Shown here: positions 1-8,510 of the stretch, piece after piece
Layout of the letters: the number at the start of each line of letters is the position of its first letter
Numbering within the stretch: the first letter of the stretch is position 1
Origin: an uncultured Bacilli bacterium
GTDB lineage: Bacteria; Bacillota_I; Bacilli_A; RF39; UBA660
Length of the DNA stretch: 64,000 nucleotides
Assembly (NCBI GenBank): GCA_910584305.1
Contig: CAJTZW010000007.1
Coordinates: 1 to 64,000 of the forward strand
Direction of reading: 5' to 3'
Position numbers and translations under genes: made by a program
Notes under the pieces: model-generated
The model's database searches: none
What the model was told of the DNA's origin: nothing
What the model saw: the letters and a program-made list of their open reading frames with translations, nothing else

Positions 1-8
1 ACACTATA

Positions 9-48
9 AAAGTGTGTAGTTTTATACTAACTTACACACTTTATTTTA
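9..48. terminator. Hairpin with T-rich tail, probable terminator
   Basis: A 10-bp inverted repeat (9-18 with 33-42, AAAGTGTGTA against TACACACTTT) is followed on the plus strand by a T-rich stretch. It probably ends a plus-strand transcript that starts outside the window. The T tract is interrupted by an A, which lowers confidence. Confidence 0.45.
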
Positions 49-60
49 CACTCTCAGCCA

Positions 61-159
61 ATGAATGATTTATATGATGCTGGTTTTCTTGCTAAAACTG
101 ATTATGCTCTACTAGGTAATGTAGTTAGTAAATTAAGATTTAGTGAATACCTATCCTAA
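61..159 (+). other. Possible 32-residue remnant ORF
   Basis: A short open frame begins at ATG 61 and ends with TAA at 157-159, overlapping the 3' end of the large minus-strand gene by 9 bp. It lacks a clear ribosome-binding site and follows a hairpin. It may be the leftover end of a plus-strand gene. I do not recognise the product, and it may be chance. Confidence 0.15.
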
Positions 160-2784
160 CACCATATATTTAACTTCTTCTGGAATTTCGTCTTTATAAC
201 TATGGTAAATTTGTCCTAAATTAAAATTACCATTTCCTCTAATTAAATATTGAACATTTTTTGAGTCTGAATATCCTACTTCTTCAAGTGGTTGTGGTAA
301 AACATCTACATATTTTCTATTTTGTCCTAATCTATCTCCAAAGTTTTTTTCTTTTAAATCGCAAGTTTTAGATATTAAACATGAGTAGTTTTCTATACCA
401 TTTACTTTTTTATCAAAATTAGTAAATCCAATGGTTATATTTTTTATACAACTATCTAGTCCCTCTTCTTTAAAAGACTTTTTCATTATTTCATCAGCTA
501 GTTGTAAATACACTTCAAAGAAATCTACTTGACTTATCGTTTTTGAAATTTCAATATTATCAAGACATAATAAATCTCCATTTCTCCAGATCCAACTATG
601 AGCCAAAATTTCATTATTTTTCTTTATAACTAATATTCTTCCGTTTTTACTTGTAACTGCGTGTTTTAAACAAGAATATCCATTACCTAAAACAGTAAAG
701 CAACAATCAGTTTTATTACCAACGACTAAACCTTCCATATCATCTAATCTTAGTATTTCATATGAATATTCGTCTTTTGTACCAATAATTCTTGGAATTG
801 AAGATTCAGTTCTATTTAACATCTGATCATGTAATGATAAAGTTTCATTAACAACACTATTACTACAACCAATAAATTTAAACAAACCTACTAATCTATA
901 ATATTCTGGTGGTACTGAAATTTCATCACTTTTTAAAAAGGCTATTATGGTACTTAATGTTTTATCTTTACCATTAATTTGAATCATTTCCCACTCGCTA
1001 AATATTCTAGGAAAATATTTATATAAATCATTGTCTTTGTTTGATAACATTTCTTTTATTTTTGAATAATCCTTATCACTAAATAATAGGTTCATAATTC
1101 TCCTATTTAATATAGGGTCTCCTTGTTCGTTTAATATAATATTTTTAACATCTACATTACCAACTAAATGCTCTAGCACTGGTATTGTATCATCTATTTC
1201 TAATAGTGATTTTGCATAATTAAATCCAACCATAAAAATTAATTTCAAAATTAGTTTTTTATAATCTCTAATATGCCAATCACTTTCTTCAAATTGCTTA
1301 TACAATTGTTTATGTTGTTTTACATTATATTTTTCTAATTGTTCAACTGTAAAATCTTTTACATCAAAATCAATATGACCAATTCTATTAAATATTGTTA
1401 TTTCTTCAATACTAGATAATTGATATACAATTGTCATTGATGTTCCCATAACAATTCTATGAAATAATTTTTCTATCTCTTTAAAATTATTACCTTCAAT
1501 ATTATTTATGATATTTTGATTTTTTAAAAACAAGATAAAGTTAGATAAAAGTATTTTATATTGTTTATCACTTTTGGTAATATCATTATTTTTTAATTTC
1601 TCTTTAATTTCTTTTATGTTTTTGAAATACTTTTCTGAAAAAATAGAAATAGTTTCATCAACTTGTTCTAAAACACCATTAGTTTTTATGCTTTCTCTAT
1701 ATTTTTCTTCAATATATTTTAATGATTTTATGTCTTGTTTATAATAATTAGCAAAGAAATTAGTATCAAATAGTGATTCTATATCATTTATCTCAAATGC
1801 ATCTAATATCTTTTTAAAATCTTCATTAAAAGATCTTGAATCTGAACAAAATTTAATCCAATCTGAGAGAGTCATTGTATCAAATACTTCTTTGTTTTTA
1901 TTATACAATTGGGTTACAATGTTTGGTTTTAGCTCAAATACTATTTTGTTTATATCCTGCTTTTTAATAATATTATCAAAAAAGGTATGTATTAATATTT
2001 CTTGTTTTAAACCATCTGTTTCGCTCAAATAATCACTAAGTGCATATTCCTCAATATTTTTAAAACCTTCATTTAGTTTGTCGTAATTTTCATCTATAAA
2101 TATCTTATAGATATCTGGATCTTCAATATATTTAATAAATCTTAACATTTCATTTGGAGTAAATGTTTCAATTTTAACTTTATATTTTTTTAACAAAAAT
2201 TCGATAAATTCTTTGTTATATATTCGCTGTAATTCAAAAATATGATTTATGTCATTTATATCATAATTGTTATCATAGCAACATCTATTATGAGAATATA
2301 TGGAGTTAATAAATTGTCTATTATCCATTTCTAAAATAATATCAAAAAAATCGTTATAAAATTCTATATAATCTTCATGATTAAATCCATGAAATAAATT
2401 TTCTTGATTTCCATCTATAATTTTTCTGAATAAATCACTATCTAATATTCTTATTTCCTTTAAAATTTTTAGCGAAAGAAAATAAGAAAGAGATTCCGGT
2501 GCTAACATATTGTATAAAAATATATCTTCGTCATGTTCTTTTATATAATTAATATTTTCTTGTATAAATTCTATTTGTCTTTCCTCTGACAATTTACTAA
2601 TAATGTAATAAACAGAAAGAGGACTCATATCATGCATATCTATATTACCATTATTTATATATTCATCACTTATTTTAAGTGCCTTTTCTTCTTCATCAGC
2701 ACTTGTATTTAATGTCACAGGAACAGCATTTTTTAGATATTCATCTAACAATACTTTAAATTCTTCATCAGTTAATTCTGGCAT
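151..2784 (-). CDS. Large protein of unknown function with a C-terminal GNAT-like region
   Basis: 877 residues, not recognised as a named family. The first roughly 660 residues are Lys/Asn/Ile-rich, acidic and apparently helical, without membrane segments or a signal peptide. The last ~210 residues look like a separate compact domain with a Cys-rich GNKTDCC segment, a C-x2-H spaced segment and a SWIWRNG...LDNIE strand pattern that resembles acetyltransferase-like folds; this is a resemblance only. The ATG has a strong AAAGGAGG ribosome-binding site. The gene follows the ankyrin/AAA+ gene by 25 bp on the same strand, so the two are probably co-transcribed. Base composition is more AT-rich than the housekeeping genes further right, consistent with an accessory region. 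Confidence 0.6.
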   Translation of the reverse strand: MPELTDEEFKVLLDEYLKNAVPVTLNTSADEEEKALKISDEYINNGNIDMHDMSPLSVYYIISKLSEERQIEFIQENINYIKEHDEDIFLYNMLAPESLSYFLSLKILKEIRILDSDLFRKIIDGNQENLFHGFNHEDYIEFYNDFFDIILEMDNRQFINSIYSHNRCCYDNNYDINDINHIFELQRIYNKEFIEFLLKKYKVKIETFTPNEMLRFIKYIEDPDIYKIFIDENYDKLNEGFKNIEEYALSDYLSETDGLKQEILIHTFFDNIIKKQDINKIVFELKPNIVTQLYNKNKEVFDTMTLSDWIKFCSDSRSFNEDFKKILDAFEINDIESLFDTNFFANYYKQDIKSLKYIEEKYRESIKTNGVLEQVDETISIFSEKYFKNIKEIKEKLKNNDITKSDKQYKILLSNFILFLKNQNIINNIEGNNFKEIEKLFHRIVMGTSMTIVYQLSSIEEITIFNRIGHIDFDVKDFTVEQLEKYNVKQHKQLYKQFEESDWHIRDYKKLILKLIFMVGFNYAKSLLEIDDTIPVLEHLVGNVDVKNIILNEQGDPILNRRIMNLLFSDKDYSKIKEMLSNKDNDLYKYFPRIFSEWEMIQINGKDKTLSTIIAFLKSDEISVPPEYYRLVGLFKFIGCSNSVVNETLSLHDQMLNRTESSIPRIIGTKDEYSYEILRLDDMEGLVVGNKTDCCFTVLGNGYSCLKHAVTSKNGRILVIKKNNEILAHSWIWRNGDLLCLDNIEISKTISQVDFFEVYLQLADEIMKKSFKEEGLDSCIKNITIGFTNFDKKVNGIENYSCLISKTCDLKEKNFGDRLGQNRKYVDVLPQPLEEVGYSDSKNVQYLIRGNGNFNLGQIYHSYKDEIPEEVKYMVLG

Positions 2785-2809
2785 GATAAATCCTCCTTTC
2801 TGTCGTATT

Positions 2810-4369
2810 TTAGTGTTTATTAAAATCTATCTTTAATATTCTTTCAGCTGGCTTAGAAACATTAACATCTAATTTTTTTAATTTTGCTATTGCCTGAATT
2901 TTTGAAGAATCATAAATTCTATCACAATATTCAAAACTTTCAATAAAATGTTCTGGAGTTATAAATTCACTATCATATACTTGAGCAAAAGCAAACGCTT
3001 TATCAACAATTGAAATAGATAAATCTGGGTTGTTAATTATATCATTATATACTCTATGTCCTTTTTCAGTAGATTCTAATATAATACTTACTATTAGACT
3101 TTTTATATTATCATTTTCAAATAAGATTCCCGTTGTTACAAAATAATCACTAATTACTTTATCAATTATTTGATATAAAATTTCTTTAGTTGGCTCTTGT
3201 ACTTTAATTTTTTCAAATCTTCTTTTAAGTGCATCATCAGAGAAAAATTCATCATATTCTTTTTCAGTAGTAGTTCCAATAACTTTTAGATTTGTTCTAT
3301 CAATATAATGTTTTAGCATTGATGCCATATCGTTATCTTTTCTTTTAGAAGAACCAATTCCATAAATTGTATGTATTTCATCTATGAAGACAATAACATC
3401 ATATTTTTCACATACTTTCATTAATTTAGTCATATTTTCTTCAAATTGCCCAACATATTGGCAACCTGCAACTACTTCAGCAGGATTAACTTCTAAAATA
3501 ATTTTGCCTTGTAAAAATCTTGGAACTTGCCCTGTTTTAATTCTATAAACTAATTCTTCTACCAATGCAGTTTTACCTACACCTGATTCTCCAACAATTA
3601 GTGGTCTTTTTTTATTTTGTGCTAAAGTAATCATAAGATTTTTTAGTTCTTTTTCTCTTCCAATCGTAGGAGAGACTACATAATTTTTCTTATTTAATAC
3701 TTTCCCAAACTTTTCTAATTCAGAGATTTCTTTTTCAGACAAAGTTTGAACAACTGAAATTGGTGTTTCTACTTTATTTGGTACATTGTCGTTAGCAATA
3801 GGTTTTGTTTGTTCTTTTCCTCCTAAATTAGCATTAAATAATTTTTTAAATCTTTCTATTTGTGAATCTGAATATTGTTTTTGAAATATCATTGCTTCAA
3901 TTAAATTTCTTCCATCATGATCTATTTTTGAAGAATCATAACCATTTGAGCACAATAGTTCATATATTCTTTCAACTTCTCCCAAATAATCATCACTATA
4001 AATTGCAGTATGAACAATAGTATCTTTATCACTATCAATATGATTAACATCTAAATTATATTTTAATGCTTCATTAATAATATTTAAAATAAATTTTTCA
4101 CTATAACCAGCATATAATGCAGTTTGAATAAAATTGTAATTAAAATCTGCTTCTAAATTAGGACTAAGTCCAACTTTTAATAGCGATTGAATTGCTAAAA
4201 AACATTTTTCTTCATCATATTTATTATCCACTAAAATATGAAGTAATGATTGATTATCATCATCTGTATATTCTAAACTTCCAAATGCTTTTCTTAATTT
4301 TTTGATATTAGAATTAATATCTTGTGTCATATTTGATAGTAACTCTCTAATGTTATTTATATTTAACAT
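2810..4369 (-). CDS. Ankyrin-like / ClpA-type AAA+ ATPase fusion
   Basis: 519 residues from an ATG preceded by GGGGG (the frame stays open to 4411). Residues ~35-180 carry ankyrin-like repeats (SLLHILV, DTIVHTAI, GRNLIEAM). Residues ~220-500 form one AAA+ module most like the first nucleotide-binding domain of ClpA/ClpB: Walker A GESGVGKT (260-267), a YVGQFEE pore-region motif (305-311), Walker B VIVFIDE (325-331), sensor-1 GTTT and an arginine finger in LKRRF (381-385). A second AAA+ domain and a ClpP-binding loop are absent, and the protein is much shorter than ClpA/B. I infer a remodelling ATPase whose ankyrin part recruits a partner, perhaps the 877-residue protein encoded downstream. A role in defence or conflict is possible but unproven. 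Confidence 0.75.
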   Translation of the reverse strand: MLNINNIRELLSNMTQDINSNIKKLRKAFGSLEYTDDDNQSLLHILVDNKYDEEKCFLAIQSLLKVGLSPNLEADFNYNFIQTALYAGYSEKFILNIINEALKYNLDVNHIDSDKDTIVHTAIYSDDYLGEVERIYELLCSNGYDSSKIDHDGRNLIEAMIFQKQYSDSQIERFKKLFNANLGGKEQTKPIANDNVPNKVETPISVVQTLSEKEISELEKFGKVLNKKNYVVSPTIGREKELKNLMITLAQNKKRPLIVGESGVGKTALVEELVYRIKTGQVPRFLQGKIILEVNPAEVVAGCQYVGQFEENMTKLMKVCEKYDVIVFIDEIHTIYGIGSSKRKDNDMASMLKHYIDRTNLKVIGTTTEKEYDEFFSDDALKRRFEKIKVQEPTKEILYQIIDKVISDYFVTTGILFENDNIKSLIVSIILESTEKGHRVYNDIINNPDLSISIVDKAFAFAQVYDSEFITPEHFIESFEYCDRIYDSSKIQAIAKLKKLDVNVSKPAERILKIDFNKH

Positions 4370-4459
4370 ATAGAATTCCCCCTTTAAAAAGTAAGTATTA
4401 TAATAGCACAAAATCTTAATTTTGAGAATATTTTTTGCGAAGTTTTTTCAAAAATAGTA

Positions 4460-4487
4460 TTGAATAAAAAGATATTTATGTTAAAAT
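4460..4487 (+). promoter_or_regulatory. SigA-type promoter with extended -10
   Basis: TTGAAT (4460-4465), a 16-bp spacer and TAAAAT (4482-4487) with an upstream TG (79-80 of the same line). It points into a gene-free stretch that ends in a terminator at 4581-4602. Confidence 0.5.
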
Positions 4488-4493
4488 ATTATT

Positions 4494-4602
4494 AGAGATT
4501 GGTACTTTTATAGTATTAATTCCTAATTTGGCGAAAAAGTTTGAAATAACTTAACCATTCGCTCCAATTCGTTTATTATTAAAGAGCTATTTGCTCTTTT
4601 TT
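4494..4602 (+). ncRNA. Possible small RNA, about 105 nt
   Basis: The stretch 4370-4724 has no convincing ORF. It holds a promoter (4460-4487) and an intrinsic terminator (AAAGAGC, 5-nt loop, GCTCTTT and T tract, 4581-4602). A transcript between them would be about 105 nt, and its 5' part can form a small TACT/AGTA hairpin. I do not recognise a known RNA family. It could also be the trimmed leader of a lost gene. Confidence 0.35.
4581..4602 (+). terminator. Intrinsic terminator
   Basis: Seven-bp stem AAAGAGC/GCTCTTT with a 5-nt loop and a run of T at 4597-4602. Confidence 0.65.
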
Positions 4603-4667
4603 CATTTATTGGCATGACAAAAAGGTAATAGATTTATAATAATTCAATTCAAAATAATATAAAAGTG

Positions 4668-4696
4668 ATGATTTTGAATGATAAATATGTTAAAAT
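4668..4696 (+). promoter_or_regulatory. Extended -10 promoter of the 4725 gene
   Basis: TGTTAAAAT (-10 TAAAAT at 4691-4696) lies about 30 bp upstream of the ATG. The -35 is weak (GATGAT at a 17-bp spacing). The same ATGTTAAAATA string occurs in the promoter at 4460-4487, so the two may be duplicated or co-regulated. Confidence 0.45.
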
Positions 4697-4724
4697 AATA
4701 AGTAATTAAGGGAGGTATAACTTT

Positions 4725-5669
4725 ATGAAAAAAGCGACTGAAATAATACAAAAAATCGAAAGTCATTATGTTGGCGACGATTGCATTCAAATTATGATTC
4801 CATATGAAAAAGCAATAACTATATTAGACCAAGATGGCATATTATTTCATAATAAAACTGGGTCGAATTTACATATAAATAAATATTTGGAAGATGAGAG
4901 GAGAAAACAATTTCCATACTCAAATATTCCTACTCATTATTCCAAGATTGGTTTATTCAAAAAAATGATTTTTGCCAATCAATTGTTTGAATTCGAAAAA
5001 CCTTATATTAGAATTTGTGATGGCTTTATCTCTGAAAGCTTTGTAGTAAAAGATAATAATCAAGCTTTATTAATTAATAGTATAATGCAAAATGATAAAT
5101 ATACAAAACATATGACTTATGAAGAGCTATTGAAATTTGTAGATAAAAATGATGATGAGCAAATATATTATGTTTATTTAAGTGGTGGTTTACATCCTGA
5201 TAATTGTGCACTATATCCTACCGAAGAAAAAATATATAATCACATTAAAAGACAATTTGAAAAAAATGTTAAAGATTTTAGAGAATATCAACAAGTGCAC
5301 ACAGATGTAGTTGGCCAATATTTAAGTCAAAATCCATGGTTTTTAAATTATATCGAACAAAGTATAAATAATCTTGATTTATCTTTAATTGATTTTAATG
5401 TCGGTATAGGAGATTCTACATTATTAATTTTAAGAATTAATAATGATAACATTAAAATTCAAGGTGTTGATGCAAGATTTGTCAGAAAAGATGATTTTAA
5501 GGTTGATATTTATGATATACCAGTAAATAAATATACTTTAGAACAATTAAAATTTATGCCAAAAATAAATATTACTAAAGAACCTAGAATACCTTTAAGA
5601 TTAAATCCTGGTGTAACTAAACATGATATTCAAGAAGCAAAACAAATGGTTAAAACTTTAAGAAAGTAG
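4725..5669 (+). CDS. Hypothetical protein, 314 aa
   Basis: An open frame with a good GGAGG ribosome-binding site, its own promoter and its own terminator, so it is very probably expressed. No signal peptide or membrane segment is visible and I do not recognise the family. The centre has an IYYVYLSGGLHPDN segment and the C-terminus a basic tail. It is one of the few plus-strand genes and is divergent from the ankyrin-AAA+ gene; its base composition is equally AT-rich, which fits an accessory region. Confidence 0.55.
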   Translation: MKKATEIIQKIESHYVGDDCIQIMIPYEKAITILDQDGILFHNKTGSNLHINKYLEDERRKQFPYSNIPTHYSKIGLFKKMIFANQLFEFEKPYIRICDGFISESFVVKDNNQALLINSIMQNDKYTKHMTYEELLKFVDKNDDEQIYYVYLSGGLHPDNCALYPTEEKIYNHIKRQFEKNVKDFREYQQVHTDVVGQYLSQNPWFLNYIEQSINNLDLSLIDFNVGIGDSTLLILRINNDNIKIQGVDARFVRKDDFKVDIYDIPVNKYTLEQLKFMPKINITKEPRIPLRLNPGVTKHDIQEAKQMVKTLRK

Positions 5670-5690
5670 CAAAATAATTGCTACTTTTTA
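5664..5690 (+). terminator. Intrinsic terminator overlapping the stop codon
   Basis: AAGTAGCAA (5664-5672), a 5-nt loop, TTGCTACTT (5678-5686) and a T run. The TAG stop of the upstream gene (5667-5669) lies in the left arm. Confidence 0.75.
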
Positions 5691-5772
5691 TATCATTTAT
5701 GAAAACATTAGTAGAAAATGATACCTTAAAATTTCATTTACTAAAAAGCTTAAAATAGCTCAATCACTTATG

Positions 5773-5970
5773 TTAAGAATGATCAGTAGGTTTATGATTT
5801 TCTGTATTTACTATAGGTTTTATAGCCTTTTGATACCCTTTTATTTCAAATACTTGTTGATTTTGTGCACTAGCAAGCATCATCACAAATTCTCTCTTCT
5901 GTATCCATTCTTTTTTATCACTTACTGATTTCAATTCTAAAGCTGATGCTTTTTTAGTTTTTATTGGCAA
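5773..5970 (-). pseudogene. Gene fragment of unknown origin
   Basis: 65 codons open from a TTG, without a ribosome-binding site or an ATG start. The frame continues upstream for about 15 codons to a stop, next to the transposase remnant. It looks like the end of a gene cut by the insertion element. Not recognised. Confidence 0.3.
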
Positions 5971-6019
5971 GAATAATCTATCATAAACATCTTGTCTAAT
6001 TCCATATTCTGATATTTTT

Positions 6020-6268
6020 TAGTATTTCATATCTTTCTTTGTAGTCTTCTTTCGTTAAATCTTTTTCTTTTTTTCTAGTGGTAGTTCCTAAGGTTCGATT
6101 TGATGAACTCGCTCCAGTTGTTTTAATATTTCGTGTTTTAGGTCGACTGAGTACCTATTAAATTTTTGCCCTTTTGAAGCCATAAGAAAACACCTTTCGG
6201 AAGTGTATTCTATCATAGATTTTTAAAAATGTATTTTTTTATTGTGTCTACTCTAAGGGTGCAGTTCA
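6020..6268 (-). mobile_element. IS3/IS150-type element remnant (orfA end)
   Basis: From ATG 6183 the minus strand reads MASKGQKFNRYS...LKHEILK, the usual start of an IS3-family (IS150-like) OrfA. After about 22 codons the frame is lost. A second frame then reads DLTKEDYKERYEILK, typical of the end of the same OrfA, so the middle is deleted and shifted. The sequence at 6241-6268 (minus strand TGAACTGCACCC...AGACACAAT) looks like the element's terminal inverted repeat. No orfB or second end is present, so the element is dead. Confidence 0.6.
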
Positions 6269-6330
6269 TTTAATTATCGTATTTTTATATTTTCTTCCTC
6301 TCTTTTTAATAGGGGTTCTTTTCCTTCAAA

Positions 6331-6987
6331 TCAGTTCTCACATAAATTCCCAACAATCCATTTTATATCTTCAATTGATTTATCTATATTAAATCTTCCA
6401 TTCCCTACAGGATAATACACTGAATAAAACTTATATGTTTCCCCATTGATTTCCTTTTCAAATAATTTTCGTCGACATTGTGATACAGAGATTTTCTCAT
6501 TCAATACAATTGAACTTACCTGATTTCCAAATAAAACAATCACTTTAGGATGTATGATTTCTATTTCTTTTTCAAGAAGATGCAGATACTGCGCATGGAC
6601 ACTATCTGGAAGCTCTCTAGCATCCACCTGTGTACACTTACTTAAATTCGTAATAAAATATTTATGTTTTTCTACATTTCTATAAACTTCTTCAGCAAAA
6701 TCCTCTGTCCACTCCTTACCTTTCATACTTTTAATCTGTAAATAAATATCTTCATCTACTAACCCTAATGTATAAAATAAATCCCATATATTTTTAGTAC
6801 CAATCCATGGAGATTTTATACCCTTCCATTCTTTAGAGGATGCGATATTTCTTCCAGTAGGATTCATAAATACAAAACAAATATCAGGATGATCTATACA
6901 TCCACCATTATAAATGGAATCAAGCTCCTTAGCACCATATTTCTTTTGTAATCTATCATACTCTATATTTAAATCATCCAACTGCAT
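6331..6987 (-). CDS. Uracil-DNA glycosylase-superfamily protein
   Basis: 218 residues with the fold signature of the UDG superfamily: an N-terminal strand and loop ICFVFMNPTGRN, a WIGTKN segment near residue 62, NLSKCTQ in the middle, HPKVIVLFGN (~140-150) and a C-terminal YYPVGNGRF motif in the position of the DNA-intercalating loop. Such proteins excise uracil or related lesions, but several subfamilies have no proven activity. The ATG has an AGGTGA site. It stands alone between the IS remnant and the flavoreductase gene. Confidence 0.65.
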   Translation of the reverse strand: MQLDDLNIEYDRLQKKYGAKELDSIYNGGCIDHPDICFVFMNPTGRNIASSKEWKGIKSPWIGTKNIWDLFYTLGLVDEDIYLQIKSMKGKEWTEDFAEEVYRNVEKHKYFITNLSKCTQVDARELPDSVHAQYLHLLEKEIEIIHPKVIVLFGNQVSSIVLNEKISVSQCRRKLFEKEINGETYKFYSVYYPVGNGRFNIDKSIEDIKWIVGNLCEN

Positions 6988-7059
6988 TTTATTTCACCTA
7001 AAAAAATTATACAAGAAAAAAGATGGAAGTCTACTTCATTTCTAAAATAGAATTGGGAA

Positions 7060-7695
7060 TTAGACACGTTCAAATGCCTCTTTACTCCTACCACAAATCG
7101 GGCAAACAAAATCATCAGGTATAGGTCCTTCTACTACATAACCACAAACAGAACATTTATACGTCTCTACACCTTCTATAGTTTCCTCTTTTTCTTCTAC
7201 ATAAGTTGGCGCATTTTTAGGTGCCTTGCCCTTAACAACTTCATGGTAATAAGAATAAGACATAGGCTTTTCATCATTCACTTTATCTCCATCAATCACG
7301 CGAGCGATGAAAATGTCATGTGTACCACAATCTATAATATCCTCTACTTCACAAATAACATATCCAGTTGTATGCTCAAATAAAACAGGAATATTATCTA
7401 TATCCTTATATTCTACATCACTAAATTTATCTATTTCCTTGGAACTGGAAAAACCAAACGTAGAAATTACATTTGGGTTTATCTCTTGAGATAGAATAGA
7501 AACCGCAAATTTCTGTATTTTTTGAATCACTTGATTCGTATAATTATCTTTATTCAAACTAATAGTAATGATAGGATTATCCCCACTTGTAATTTGACAA
7601 AATGTATTAATCACACACCCTACATTCCTATCTTCTTTCGCACTAACAATATACATTCCATAATTTACATCACGCATTACTTTACTATTTTTCAT
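7060..7695 (-). CDS. Flavin reductase-rubredoxin fusion protein
   Basis: 211 residues. Residues 1-150 form a flavin-reductase-like FMN-binding domain; residues ~175-211 form a rubredoxin domain with two Cys pairs (CSVCGY and CPICGR) that would bind one iron. Such fusions ('high-molecular-weight rubredoxin') pass electrons from reduced flavin to rubredoxin-dependent oxidases or reductases that remove O2, NO or peroxide in anaerobes. The ATG directly follows the TAA of the SDR gene, so the two are translationally linked. Confidence 0.85.
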   Translation of the reverse strand: MKNSKVMRDVNYGMYIVSAKEDRNVGCVINTFCQITSGDNPIITISLNKDNYTNQVIQKIQKFAVSILSQEINPNVISTFGFSSSKEIDKFSDVEYKDIDNIPVLFEHTTGYVICEVEDIIDCGTHDIFIARVIDGDKVNDEKPMSYSYYHEVVKGKAPKNAPTYVEEKEETIEGVETYKCSVCGYVVEGPIPDDFVCPICGRSKEAFERV

Positions 7696-8442
7696 TTATA
7701 ATACTAAACCTCCATCTACTTTAATAATTGCTCCCGTTGTAAAACTAGATAAATCACTTGCCAAATAAAGATAAGCACCTGCCAAATCGGTTGGCTTTGC
7801 TGTTCTTGCAAGTGGAGTCATTCGAATCAACATTTCTTTCATTTGATCAGATACTGAATTTCTCATCATATCTGTTTCAACGACACCTGGAGCCACTGCA
7901 TTTACTCGAATATTATATCCTCCAAGCTCTTTTGCTAAAGAAAGTGTAAGCCCATTGATTGCCGATTTACTTGCTGCATAAGAGGCTTGATTTCTTCCGC
8001 CATTAATTCCTACCATAGATGATGTATTAATAATACTTCCACCTATTTCCTTCATATATTTCACAACTTCACGAGTAACTTTCACTGTACCAAATACATT
8101 AATGTCAAACATATTTTGAAAATCAGAATCACTTGTATCTAATAATGAAGCAGAAGAAGTAATTCCTGCATTATTCACCAAAACATCAATTCTTCCAAAC
8201 ATTTGAATAATTTCCTGAATACAGTTCTGAATACTATCCATATCTCGCATATCCATCCCAACTGCCATCATATCTGCTTCACTAAATCCCATCGAAACAA
8301 AATCCTCTAACGTTTTAGATGCATTCTCTTTTGTAGATCCACAAATAACCACCTTAGCATGGTTCTGTAAAAACAAATGAGCAATTTCCTTTCCAATTCC
8401 CCTACTAGAACCTGTAATAACCGCAACTTTTTCCTTTAACAT
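7696..8442 (-). CDS. SDR-family reductase (3-oxoacyl-ACP reductase-like)
   Basis: 248 residues with the classical short-chain dehydrogenase features: NAD(P)-binding TGSSRGIG at ~10-17, NNAGI (~90), a catalytic Ser in NTSSMVG and YAASK with the Tyr/Lys pair (~155-160). FabG-like enzymes reduce 3-oxoacyl-ACP in fatty-acid synthesis. No other fab gene is nearby, so the true substrate is open and I give no symbol. A GGAGG site precedes the ATG. It forms an operon with the flavoreductase-rubredoxin gene. Confidence 0.8.
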   Translation of the reverse strand: MLKEKVAVITGSSRGIGKEIAHLFLQNHAKVVICGSTKENASKTLEDFVSMGFSEADMMAVGMDMRDMDSIQNCIQEIIQMFGRIDVLVNNAGITSSASLLDTSDSDFQNMFDINVFGTVKVTREVVKYMKEIGGSIINTSSMVGINGGRNQASYAASKSAINGLTLSLAKELGGYNIRVNAVAPGVVETDMMRNSVSDQMKEMLIRMTPLARTAKPTDLAGAYLYLASDLSSFTTGAIIKVDGGLVL

Positions 8443-8510
8443 TTATATCCTCCTTCTATATAAGAATGTTTCCTATATTTCCTTCATTATAAATCAGAAA
8501 GTAAAAAAAA

